From Flectonema sp. DT1601 (Eukaryota > Euglenozoa > Diplonemea > Diplonemida > Diplonemidae), in the NCBI GenBank assembly GCA_964019425.1, contig OZ025830.1, positions 620,001-684,000 on the forward strand: a stretch of DNA of 64,000 nucleotides, read 5' to 3'. Numbering within the stretch: position 1 is the first letter of the stretch; each line of letters opens with the position of its first letter. A program made the translations under genes and the position numbers. The notes beneath the pieces are model-generated. The model had not been told where the DNA came from. It searched no databases and saw nothing but the letters and a program-made list of their open reading frames with translations. Shown here in pieces: positions 54,041-63,559 of this stretch.

Positions 54041-55495
54041 ATGGGGGGCAATTCATTTCATGTATTGGTTGGAGGTGAACATCACACCCTGCAAGGATGT
54101 TCCATAGAGAAGAGGGAATTTATGCACACGTCTGTTAGTTTTGTGGGACGAGCATATAATGAATTGAGATGTGCCGGTGTTCCGAGGGATAGAATTGTTG
54201 TCATAACTCAACTTAAAGATCATATTGACGCAATTATAGCAGGAGAAGAAGGGAAACTTGGTGATACTGGAATCGAATCAAAACACTACACAAGTCATAG
54301 ACAAAGAGTGCAAGCATCTTGTGAGAGACTTCTCTCTGAAGGTGGTGCTGACTATGACTTTGAGAATGTGAATCCATTAACACTGTGGAACGTCCTTCTT
54401 GGAAAAGGAAATGGAAAAGTTGTACCAAAAAATGCTTCGTTGATTCACTTGGCTATTTATTCACATGGGAATTCACAACCGACGACGCATGACTCTCCAC
54501 CACCAGTTGAGTCAAATGAGCAATCCAGGGAATGGTATTTTAACTTCCCCTATCCCTGTCCTCCTGACTCACGTGATATTTATCAATTCGTAGCTCATGA
54601 TCGAATATCTCACCCGTTTTGTAATTTCTACATAACGCAACTACGACAAATATTTATATCTTTATTTTCAGAAAATCCAAAGCGTCCGATTATAGGGCTG
54701 CTTAACTTTTGCAGGTCTGGTGGGGGTGCGAGTTTCATTACACAAAAGTATGTTTTTTTTTTAAAATTTAATTTTTATGTTTTGCAGTTCGAATCGTTCG
54801 TTATCGAAGAAGACAATAACTTAAACACCATCAGAAAACACGGAAGTGACACATGGCCTCTTGCTATGATGACTTCATCTCAATTAGACAAAGATAGTTT
54901 GGTGTCTGGATTGTGGGAGTCATGGTTTTCAGAATTGAGGCGATTGGCTGGTAGCGCTGATCGAAATACAATTCGTCATTGTTGGAAACTGTGCGAGTCG
55001 AAATACTATCGAGACAATGCCTTTGAGTTAATGAACCACGTGAAAGAACGATGCTATTCTCCAGACGTGTTTCGATTACAATTCCAATTCGAAGGCAGCA
55101 GCGATGGATCAATCGACCCTTGGCACTTAGACCTTCAGCAAGCTGTCTGTCAAGAAGATCGTTTCACTTGTTTGCAACAGCTTCAAAAAGATTATTTATC
55201 AGGAAAGTCTTTTCGAATTGTTCCAAAAGATCTCTACTCTGGAGATGGTTCTGCGATTCTCAACTCAACTGAATCTGTTGTTTGGACAAACCACTCATCG
55301 TGTCCACGTTTTTCAGATGAAAATTCCTCACCATTTCCTGTCTCTCTTATTGCTTGGCAAGGTCCTAATGAAGGTCACGTAGTCGATCTGTGCGCTGAAA
55401 CAAAATCCGCGATTCAGAACGACATAGCGTGTCCTGACATTGCGTGTGGGAATGAGGAAATGATACTTGATATTCCTCTGAGTGAATTACTGTGA
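54041..55495 (+). CDS. Clan CD cysteine-peptidase-like protein (C13/caspase fold)
   Basis: 484 residues if read as one exon. The first part fits the legumain/GPI8/caspase core: FHVLVGG, a Cys-Gly turn and helix with GVPRDRIVVITQ. A His-Gly then follows a hydrophobic strand (LIHLAIYSHGN, about 146), and a Cys follows the next strand (IIGLLNFCRSGGGASF, about 228). The His and Cys occupy the catalytic-dyad positions. The C-terminal 240 residues match nothing known to me. Residues 237-249 (coded by 54749-54787) are oddly hydrophobic and T-rich; a 36-nt intron there (54752-54787) would also keep the frame. MGGN at the start hints at acylation. Confidence 0.72.
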   Translation: MGGNSFHVLVGGEHHTLQGCSIEKREFMHTSVSFVGRAYNELRCAGVPRDRIVVITQLKDHIDAIIAGEEGKLGDTGIESKHYTSHRQRVQASCERLLSEGGADYDFENVNPLTLWNVLLGKGNGKVVPKNASLIHLAIYSHGNSQPTTHDSPPPVESNEQSREWYFNFPYPCPPDSRDIYQFVAHDRISHPFCNFYITQLRQIFISLFSENPKRPIIGLLNFCRSGGGASFITQKYVFFLKFNFYVLQFESFVIEEDNNLNTIRKHGSDTWPLAMMTSSQLDKDSLVSGLWESWFSELRRLAGSADRNTIRHCWKLCESKYYRDNAFELMNHVKERCYSPDVFRLQFQFEGSSDGSIDPWHLDLQQAVCQEDRFTCLQQLQKDYLSGKSFRIVPKDLYSGDGSAILNSTESVVWTNHSSCPRFSDENSSPFPVSLIAWQGPNEGHVVDLCAETKSAIQNDIACPDIACGNEEMILDIPLSELL

Positions 55496-55941
55496 GTAAT
55501 TACACCGGAGGGGGGCGTGTGACAACACACCTCTTCATTCATAATAAGATCTATTAGGCGGCTTTCGTACACTAAAAAAAAAAAGGTTCTTATGTTTTTA
55601 TTCTTCTTTTTCTATCCTTTTCGTGGAAGGTAACTATTTCTATTCTTCTTCGATACGGCCCCACGGCCGTTACTTGCAACCTCCACCCTAACCTCAAATC
55701 TTTCTTTTTAAAGCTCTCTCTCCACGGCTAACTTCGTTGAGAGAAATAACTCCGCAAATTTGATGTTTTTATTATTATTATTATATTTTTTTAAATCTCG
55801 TTCTCCAGGGAATGCTGTTTTATAAGATACACTGTATAATGGTAGATTAGTTGACGCAGTGTGTTGTATTATGGAAAAAAAAAAAAAAAAAAAAAGTAAG
55901 GAACTCCACAAATTAATTCTCTTCAGGCTACTAACTGACGA
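55496..55941. other. Intergenic region
   Basis: No gene seen. AATTCTCTTCAG at 55926 is the likely acceptor, 15 nt before the next ATG. Confidence 0.5.
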
Positions 55942-58512
55942 ATGACTTCAATAAAACAAAAACAAAACTTGTACGATGTTGGCAGTAGTGTGTTTGGAAC
56001 ACTGTTTCCAAAAGACACATCCCAAGCTGCGATATTCGTAGAGAGTGCGAAGAAGGAATTATCGGTGGAGGATTTTCGAAAGTCTCTTTCAGAAGTAGGG
56101 ATTCAGGGACTAGCATACCAAAAAAGTAACGGTGATAATTTTTTATGTAATTTGTTCTCAACCGGCAGATCTGTGAAAGATCGTTACAAAGACGAAGTTG
56201 CTCGAGAAATACTTCAAATTGCGATGGAAGAAGAGAAAAAACACACCAAAGAAGAACACTCCACCCTACTACTACTTCAAAACAATAATGGAAACACACC
56301 TTTAATGGTCTGCTGTGAGAATTATGACGGCCATCAAGACACTGTTAAATTGTTAATTGGGTATCAACCAGAAGCTGTTTTCATTCAAAATAAGAATTTG
56401 AAAATTGTAGTTCCGGGAAAGAAAGAACGCGAACACGTTGGTAAATTTCCAATTCATGCGGTGCTGGGTAGATCATTGGAAAGGAAGCATGGCGGTGTTG
56501 ATAATTGTGAGATTCTCAGAATGCTCCTAGAGAAATATCCTTCACCAGAATGTTACACTTGTTGTACTCCTATTCCTGAAGATGGTAGTCGCTGGGAATA
56601 CCAAATAGATGATATTTTTGGTACTACTTTATTACAAGACTTGCTTCCTTTGAATAAGAATGGAAAATATTGGAATCACGGAGGATTTAACAAGTTAGGA
56701 AAATTTTTTAAAATGATTCCGAAAATTTTCAAAGTAGAACTCTACAGATCACCATACCGATCTGAAACACTAATAGAAGAGGCCATCGCAGTTCATTATA
56801 AAAACAGAACGGCGCCTTGGAAATGGTTCGACGATTTTAAAGATGTCTCCATCCCAGAATTTAAACCAGAATTCAGCAAAGGAACATTATTAAACTCCGA
56901 GAAAAGCATCTTAAAATGGAACGAAAATATTATTTCTATAAATAAAGAACCTGTGATGATGTATGTTGGAAAATCATTTTTACATTGTCTTGTTGAAAAT
57001 ATTGATGAGGAGTGTTTGGGAGTGGCAGCTACAGCAGCTCTCGACGCGATGCTTAAAATAAAATCGATTTCTGACTCTTGTATGACCGTCGATGATAATA
57101 ATAAATACCCAATTGATATCCTGTTAGAAAAGTGTAATCAGTTGGAGTTATCAAAATTCAGCAAAAGCTATGCCAAAGAGCTCATTCAAAAACTCCTTAC
57201 TAGAATGACTCTGTCGTGGTTTAAATCTCTCACAGAAACTCAAATTCAACAATACAATAAAATATTTTTTGATGATATTCTAAGCTACGAAAAATCATTC
57301 ATTAAAAGGGAAACTATCGAACAAAACCTCTGGAGACCACCTACCAAATTCCAAGATCAGATGGAGAACGTTAAAGGTATCTGTGTTCTCTGCACAGGTT
57401 TAGGAATCCTCGGGGGAGGTATCTTTCTTATAACCAATGGAGTAATGTTGGTTGGCTATCTTGTATCGTTTTTTCAAGAATCTTCTCTCGGAACTTTTGA
57501 CGCAAATTTATACTCCGGAACGATGTTTTTAACTTCAGTTGGAATCGCGTTGTTGCTAAAACGAATGGTTCCTTCATCAAAGAAGAAAGGAATCGCTGAA
57601 CTTAACAAAGCAACAGAAATGTGGAACAAAGTAAAGGACCTTCAACTTCCAACAGAATCAGCTGAAGTTTTATATGGTGATGGAAGTGTTTGGAAGAAAA
57701 CAAACGATCCGCTCTACGTTTCTCTACGACCTAAAGAAGGTCAAGATGAGGAAGACAAGAAGAAAAAACAGCTTACAGTTCGTTCTGGACCTTTAAAACC
57801 GTATCCTGGAGCAAGAACACTCATAAGTCCAATTACAAAGACAGAATGCATCGCTTATTCTTGTTACCTTGATGCTACTTATGAAGAGAAGCGTGCAACA
57901 GATAAATGGCAAAAGAGCTCAACTCAGATGGCTGAAGTAACTAGACAACTTCCACTACTGTTACAGGGAGTCTTAATAGGAGGAAGGTTATCACTCAATG
58001 GCTGCTGTTCTTATTGTCAAACAGTTGAGAAAATGGATCCAAAAGACTGGTACGCTAACGTAACAGAAGTCCACACTTCTGGTGAAGATAATTTAAAACA
58101 ATTAGTAACTCTACCTTGGGGTGAGAATGGGAGTCTACTTTCAAGTAATGAAACTTTCGAAGATGCCTGGGGCACCGATACTCGTAATCACGCAGTACGT
58201 GTCAGAGAGTATGTTCTCAAGCCAACCTCACGTGCTTCAATCTTAAGCCACGCAAAGTGGAATAGCTGTTGGAATATTCCAGTCATAGATGTGGATTTTC
58301 GAGCTCCTTATTTCGGTAGAATTGAAATCCAACAACAGGGAGATGAACACACAGATGCTAAAGCTCTTAGTGCTTGTTTCAGAACTTTTGATAGTAAAGT
58401 AGAGTCGGCGAAGAAGTTTCTCGATCGCGAACTTCCTGCAATGACTGTCGGGGGAGTTGTCATAGCTGCTGGATTAATGTACATGTCATTCAGACAATCA
58501 ATATCTCAGTAG
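55942..58512 (+). CDS. Ankyrin-repeat membrane protein with GIDE-like domain
   Basis: 856 residues, single exon. Ankyrin-like units lie at about 110-215 (NNGNTPLMVCCENYDGHQD, KFPIHAVLG). Two membrane spans follow at about 478-510 and 527-545. A region from about 613 to 765 (GPLKPYPGARTLISPITKTECIAY...W...LLLQGV) resembles the GIDE/BAM domain of the mitochondrial E3 ligase MUL1. A last span lies at about 833-850. In MUL1 this domain also lies between membrane spans, but MUL1 ends in a RING finger and here no RING is present. It may be a membrane scaffold, possibly mitochondrial or peroxisomal. The GIDE match is by eye and moderate. Confidence 0.68.
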   Translation: MTSIKQKQNLYDVGSSVFGTLFPKDTSQAAIFVESAKKELSVEDFRKSLSEVGIQGLAYQKSNGDNFLCNLFSTGRSVKDRYKDEVAREILQIAMEEEKKHTKEEHSTLLLLQNNNGNTPLMVCCENYDGHQDTVKLLIGYQPEAVFIQNKNLKIVVPGKKEREHVGKFPIHAVLGRSLERKHGGVDNCEILRMLLEKYPSPECYTCCTPIPEDGSRWEYQIDDIFGTTLLQDLLPLNKNGKYWNHGGFNKLGKFFKMIPKIFKVELYRSPYRSETLIEEAIAVHYKNRTAPWKWFDDFKDVSIPEFKPEFSKGTLLNSEKSILKWNENIISINKEPVMMYVGKSFLHCLVENIDEECLGVAATAALDAMLKIKSISDSCMTVDDNNKYPIDILLEKCNQLELSKFSKSYAKELIQKLLTRMTLSWFKSLTETQIQQYNKIFFDDILSYEKSFIKRETIEQNLWRPPTKFQDQMENVKGICVLCTGLGILGGGIFLITNGVMLVGYLVSFFQESSLGTFDANLYSGTMFLTSVGIALLLKRMVPSSKKKGIAELNKATEMWNKVKDLQLPTESAEVLYGDGSVWKKTNDPLYVSLRPKEGQDEEDKKKKQLTVRSGPLKPYPGARTLISPITKTECIAYSCYLDATYEEKRATDKWQKSSTQMAEVTRQLPLLLQGVLIGGRLSLNGCCSYCQTVEKMDPKDWYANVTEVHTSGEDNLKQLVTLPWGENGSLLSSNETFEDAWGTDTRNHAVRVREYVLKPTSRASILSHAKWNSCWNIPVIDVDFRAPYFGRIEIQQQGDEHTDAKALSACFRTFDSKVESAKKFLDRELPAMTVGGVVIAAGLMYMSFRQSISQ

Positions 58513-58682
58513 TGTTACCCACGTTGATGAAAAAGTAACTTTCCGGAGGATAACTCCCAGATTGTTTCATCTTCACTTTCAGAATCCTTTTTTTCTTTTT
58601 TTTTTTATACCGAAGCTGCTCAGATTGAAAGCCGATATTTCTTATTTTCCCCGTGCGACAGGATTTTGTCTGCGTTTCGAAC

Positions 58683-58726
<44 letters not shown>

Positions 58727-58863
58727 AATTCCCGCCTTCAGTAGTACTACAGCGGCTTTCTTCTAACCTACCCCCAGTACTGCAATGCAATGTGGATGAT
58801 ATTGTGGTAGGCGTATTTATAATTAATTATGAAACAGATATTTTCATTAATAAAACAACAACA
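58513..58863. other. Intergenic region with T40 run
   Basis: No gene seen. Contains one of the longest homopolymers of the window, T40 at 58685-58724. ATTATGAAACAG at 58837 is the probable acceptor for the next gene. Confidence 0.5.
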
Positions 58864-60522
58864 ATGGAAAAAAGACTAATCCTCTTGGTAGCAGCACTGC
58901 TGTTGCTGTTGTTGATATTGCTCTCGAGTAATGGTCACAACAGTTTGCGAGTTTCTGTAAAAACATCGTATAGGTATGAGTGTTTTTAAATTTTTAATTT
59001 TTTTTTTTTTTTTATAATAAAAAAACAACAACAACACACTTCAGTGTAACTGATACTCTGTGGGGAGAGTGGGAACCAGTCAAGTCATCTTACAAAGTAG
59101 AAGATGAAATAAACATTTTCAACAACGACACTCCTGACGGTGACTACAAACCTGTAATTACATATCCTCCTTCTGATGATCAGGTTTTTATGAAGGAACT
59201 TTCTACTGGTATGTACTGTTGTTCACCTTCAATCACTGTGATGTGAGTTGTGTTGTCAATCATCAAAAAAATACCATCAAAAAAAAAAAAAAAAAACAGG
59301 AAATTCCATTCGATTCTTAGTTTTTACTGATTCTGAATGTGCAACAGAATACGTCCGACCACTTAACGGGAAAAGAATCATCGAGAGTGAAGCCCTTCGA
59401 AGATGCGCCACATGGAGGCTATGTCAATCACTTCAATGTCGAGCTGGAAAATGTAAAATGTTTTCACCAACATGTGAATTAAAAGCATCGGCAGGATCGA
59501 AAGTATTTGTTATTATTGACAGAGTGCCTACAAAGATTCCCCTCAGAAGTAGTCTATTAGGAAATTTAAAACCGCTTGAGGATATAAGAAACGGAAGAAA
59601 ACCAATTTCTGGTGTAGTTGACCTACCGACATGTCGAAAAGTGAATAGTTTTAAATGGAGAGACGCTGAACGAAGAACTTCAAGTGAGTACCCGTTTATT
59701 CACGTGACTGTGAGAGATAAGAGAAATATGAATGTCATGACTCAGATTGATCCCATTCACAAAATAGTAATCTTCCGAACACCCAAAGTAATGTCAACCA
59801 ATGCCTACATCCTCGGAGATAGATTGATTGGTCACAAAGATGTTGTTTTAGATACTAATTTAACTTTAGATGTTTATTTGATGACGAGCAGTAAATTGAG
59901 ACCTCGAATGTCATTTTTACACTTAAACTTAGAACAAGCAAATCAAGTAATGAACGACCCGACATGGAAGAAAGTATTATTTGTTAGAGATCCAGCAGAG
60001 AGATTCCTCTCTATGTGGATGGATAAGATCGTTGGGATGAAACTTCCATTTAGAAATTTTTTTGGTAATAATTCGTTCTCAAAACAAGTCCGATATCTAA
60101 CAGATGCCGGACCCCCTCCTGCCGGGAACGGACCACTTACAAACATCCACTACAGACAACAGTTTTATATAAATCACGTTTATAAGTTCCTTCCTCACTT
60201 TGATTTCATTGCGTGGGGTACATCTGCTAATGCTGAAACTATGCTCAAAAAATATGGCCTTTGGAAAGAATTTGGGGCTCCTGAACTTTGGCCATACGGA
60301 TTCATGAGAAACAGCGGCACTCACAAGACTGACTCGACAAGTAAGTTTGATGAACACTACACTCCAGAATTATTACGGAAGGTTAAAGAAGCTTATAAAC
60401 TCGACTACGGGTTTTTAGAGTATGTTGGACTCCTGGATAGAAATAGTACCCCACAATCTGGGTCGTATTTAACATCATTCAAGCAAGCCTGTTGTTGGGA
60501 AACGTGTTTCCCGATTTCTTGA
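58864..60522 (+). CDS. Type II membrane sulfotransferase
   Basis: Three exons, 58864-58973, 59045-59208 and 59300-60522; introns of 71 and 91 bp begin GTATGA and GTATGT. The product has 498 residues. An N-terminal signal anchor (about 5-22, LILLVAALLLLLLILL) indicates a Golgi type II protein. The Sulfotransfer_2-like domain has FRTPKVMSTNA (5' PAPS-binding loop, about 252-262), VLFVRDPAERFLSMW (3' PAPS-binding motif, about 316-330) and IHYRQQFYI. The 5' loop departs from the usual PKxGxT form. A lumenal Cys-rich stem precedes it. It probably adds sulfate from PAPS to glycans at the cell surface. All three exon joins keep the frame. Confidence 0.85.
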
Positions 60523-61467
60523 ATTGTCGTCAAAGGGAAAACTGCGAACTTTGTAAAATAAAAAAAAAATGAAATAATCTTTTTTTTCCCCATTTTATGT
60601 AGCATCTGTACACATATACATTAATAATTAATCTTTCTCTCTCTCTCACTCTCTCCCTCTATTGCCCACCTCTATTTTCTTTTAGGACATAAACAATTAT
60701 CAATTTTACCCTTTTGTTATTCCTTTAAGGTTAATAGGTTCAGTCCTTCGTTTGTTGCATGAGTAGCCGATTTATTTCCACTTACACGTCACTCAGACCA
60801 ATATACGTTAATTTCAGAATGTATGCCTACACTAACATTACCTTTAGTCAACATGTATCTAAAACTAATGTTAAAATTATCGTTATGTTTGATTACGATC
60901 CAATATATTTGTGTTCATAAAATCAAATAGTTATCCCCTCCGTGGCCCCCGAATCCCCATATTCGATAGCACATACGGGATTTTTTTATCGATACCAACT
61001 GTTGATTTTCTTATATTGCAACCAGGTTTTGGCCGAACCCCTATTCTCGTTTTTGCCAAGTTTCAAGTTGCTTTCCATTTAATATTAGTATCAAGTTACC
61101 CCCCTGATTTGATGACTTTTCCAAACAGAGCCTTGCTTTAGTGTTTCATTACCGTTCGAATAGAGGTAAGGGATGCGTTGATTAAAACACCTGAAAACTT
61201 GTGTTTTCGGTTTTATTTAATTAAAAAAAACCAATTCAGATTGGCCTTTGTTTCGTTGAACGCAGACAAAATCCTGCCGCATGCGGAAAATAAAACCGTG
61301 ACCATAAGAAATATAGGAATCTGAATCGAATACAAAAACTTTATTAATATAAATATATAAAAAACTACACTCCTCCTCCCTTCATGTTGGTTATTCTTGT
61401 TATGTTAGCACCGACTGTTGAAAATTATTTGTTTTTTTTTGTTTTAAACATTTCCTCACACAGGAAT
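60523..61467. other. Intergenic region with family 3 repeat
   Basis: No gene seen. Bases 61075-61124 (CCATTTAATATTAGTATCAA and following) repeat 12029-12074, with a weaker match at 60925-60938. CATTTCCTCACACAG at 61463 is the acceptor for the next gene, 4 nt before its ATG. Confidence 0.5.
61075..61124 (+). repeat. Dispersed repeat family 3 core
   Basis: Shares CCATTTAATATTAGTATCAA, GTTA, CCCCCT and a later TTTTCC with 12029-12074. Only about 50 bases align well. Confidence 0.5.
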
Positions 61468-63378
61468 ATGCCACGTAATGTGCTTCCAAGTGACTCGGGT
61501 TCGGAGGCGGACCTGCCCGATCCTAAGACAGCAGCTGGGAAGGCGATCTTATCGTTGTTCGGAGATGATGATGATGAAGTGGCAGTTGCTGTACGAAAAC
61601 CTGTTGGTAGGAAACGAAGAAATTTACTGCCGACCACAACGAACACGACACCAATGAGAGATGATGGGAGCGATGATGAAACGGTAACCGAAATACGACC
61701 TCCAAAAATAACAGAAACACCTGAAAAACAAAAACAAAAACAAACATCTAAAATGATCGAACAATCACCAGGTGCGGGTTCTCCGAGACTACCGAGTGTA
61801 GCGGAGATTACCACGGCAATCAATAACCCAACTGCGTTTAATAATTCTATCTTAGATATTCCTGCTCGTAAAGGTAGAAAATCAGTCGCTACAAACCTCT
61901 TTATGGATAATCAAAATAGTTATTCTGACGAAGACTCTGATTCTGACATTCCGAGTAAACCTCACCGTAAGCCGACAGGAAAGAAGTCAGTTTCTAAAAC
62001 TTCAGATAAAAGAAAGTTAACTGGGAAAAAACAATCTGCGCTCCACTCGGACAGCGACGAAGACACACCACAACCTCCACAGCAAACTACAAGAAAGGGA
62101 AGGAACTCGTTAAAATCGAAAAAAAAAACATCTAAACAAACGACGGACGATACCGACGATGAACCTGAACCTGAACCTAAACCTGAACCGCGTACTGCTC
62201 GAAGAGGACGTAAATCTGTTAACTTGCCAACTGATACTTCTTTAGACAACGATGCGGACAACATTCTGAAAACTGTAACAAAAATGGGCACAAGAAAGCC
62301 AACTGGAAAAAAAACTGCCAAAACCCAATCAGATGACTCAACGAGCGAATCGGACACTAACCAGAAAATTAAGAAAAAAAGCAAGAAAGCTTCCAGGAAG
62401 CCAACAGGAAAGAAAACTGTCAAATCCCTTCAGTCAGACGATTCCTCAAGCGAATCGAACTCTTCGAAAAAAGTTGTAAAAAAAGCATCCAAAAAAATTA
62501 CACCAATTCGTAAAAAAGAAAAATCTAAGAATCGAGCAGACGACGACAGTGATATTGATGAGCAGGTAATTTTAAAAAAGAGAAGGAAGAAAGAATATAG
62601 ATTAGAACATAATGATGAAGAGGACAACAGTATTATAAACAAAAAGTTACAGAAATCAAGACAAGCAAGAATCGAACATGAATATCAAACTGATGACGAA
62701 AGTGATGACAACAACGCTGAAACAACCATCACAGATGCCACTGCTACGTCAATTCCTATGACTGGGATCACAGCAACTACTTTCACAAGTGAAGATATTC
62801 ATGAGGACACAGACTCAAGCGAGTCTGTCACCAGCAGCGCTATGCGACCCGCAGTAAAGAATAAACCTTTAAGAAAAAGTGTAATGATCAACCCAAAGCC
62901 AACTGAAACAGCCGTTTTCAAAGTTGGAAATCCCAGCAACGTCTGGGGCACAGACGACTACAACTACGCAAAAGCCGAAAAAAAAGAAGAAGAACGAGTC
63001 CTTCGTGAACGTCGAAACGCCTTAGTATTAGATGAAGCAAACACTGGTAGGTTAAGTAATTCAAGGCAAGCATTTACTATTCACACTGTGCCTGTTCAGG
63101 TTGATACGAATGACTTGACTGTTAAGGAATTAAAGTCTGAATTACTTCTCCGAAGTCTTCCAATCACTGGTAAGAAAGATGAACTTCGTAGTAGACTTGA
63201 AAAGGCTCTCGATCCATCAGCTAAACCTTTTGGTAAAAATAAAAAATCAAAAATTGAAAAAGTCTCTCCCAAGAAAAGTAAAACACCATCCAACAAGACT
63301 CGCAAAACAAGACTATCAGCCTCGTTGAACTTCGATGACATCAGCTGCGAGTCAGACGATGTAAGTGACGACTACTAA
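61468..63378 (+). CDS. SAP-domain nuclear protein with KPTGKK repeats
   Basis: 636 residues from the ATG at 61468, only 4 nt after a strong acceptor; an in-frame extension upstream would cross that acceptor and is rejected. Most of the protein is disordered, with basic repeats (RKPTGKK three times and RKLTGKK once, between about 170 and 320) alternating with acidic Ser/Asp clusters. Near the C terminus, DLTVKELKSELLLRSLPITG and the following KKDELRSRLEKAL (about 547-580) form a clear SAP motif, which binds AT-rich scaffold DNA. A role in chromatin or RNA processing is likely. Charge alternation resembles linker-histone-like tails. Confidence 0.85.
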   Translation: MPRNVLPSDSGSEADLPDPKTAAGKAILSLFGDDDDEVAVAVRKPVGRKRRNLLPTTTNTTPMRDDGSDDETVTEIRPPKITETPEKQKQKQTSKMIEQSPGAGSPRLPSVAEITTAINNPTAFNNSILDIPARKGRKSVATNLFMDNQNSYSDEDSDSDIPSKPHRKPTGKKSVSKTSDKRKLTGKKQSALHSDSDEDTPQPPQQTTRKGRNSLKSKKKTSKQTTDDTDDEPEPEPKPEPRTARRGRKSVNLPTDTSLDNDADNILKTVTKMGTRKPTGKKTAKTQSDDSTSESDTNQKIKKKSKKASRKPTGKKTVKSLQSDDSSSESNSSKKVVKKASKKITPIRKKEKSKNRADDDSDIDEQVILKKRRKKEYRLEHNDEEDNSIINKKLQKSRQARIEHEYQTDDESDDNNAETTITDATATSIPMTGITATTFTSEDIHEDTDSSESVTSSAMRPAVKNKPLRKSVMINPKPTETAVFKVGNPSNVWGTDDYNYAKAEKKEEERVLRERRNALVLDEANTGRLSNSRQAFTIHTVPVQVDTNDLTVKELKSELLLRSLPITGKKDELRSRLEKALDPSAKPFGKNKKSKIEKVSPKKSKTPSNKTRKTRLSASLNFDDISCESDDVSDDY

Positions 63379-63559
63379 ATTATATTATCGCCTCCCATTT
63401 TGTATCCTTTAGTTCAGCAATCCCATTTTCCCCTTTTAGATATTTTTTTATGTATTTTAGCCGCTGGTTCTGTTCTTGCTTGTTTTTTTTTATAATTTTA
63501 CTTCAATTTTTATCTCTTTTTTTTGAAGGTAATTGAAAAAGGAAAAAAAAAAAAAAAAA

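Noticed and set aside
54748-54787. A 40-nt intron GTATGT...TTTTGCAG inside the clan CD peptidase-like gene
   Set aside because: Removing 40 nt shifts the frame and leads to an early stop, whereas reading through, or removing 36 nt from 54752, keeps the frame. I treat the segment as coding or as an uncertain 36-nt intron.
61384-61467. N-terminal extension of the SAP protein (hydrophobic, Phe-rich)
   Set aside because: It crosses the strong CACACAG acceptor at 61463; the ATG at 61468 is the first one after it.
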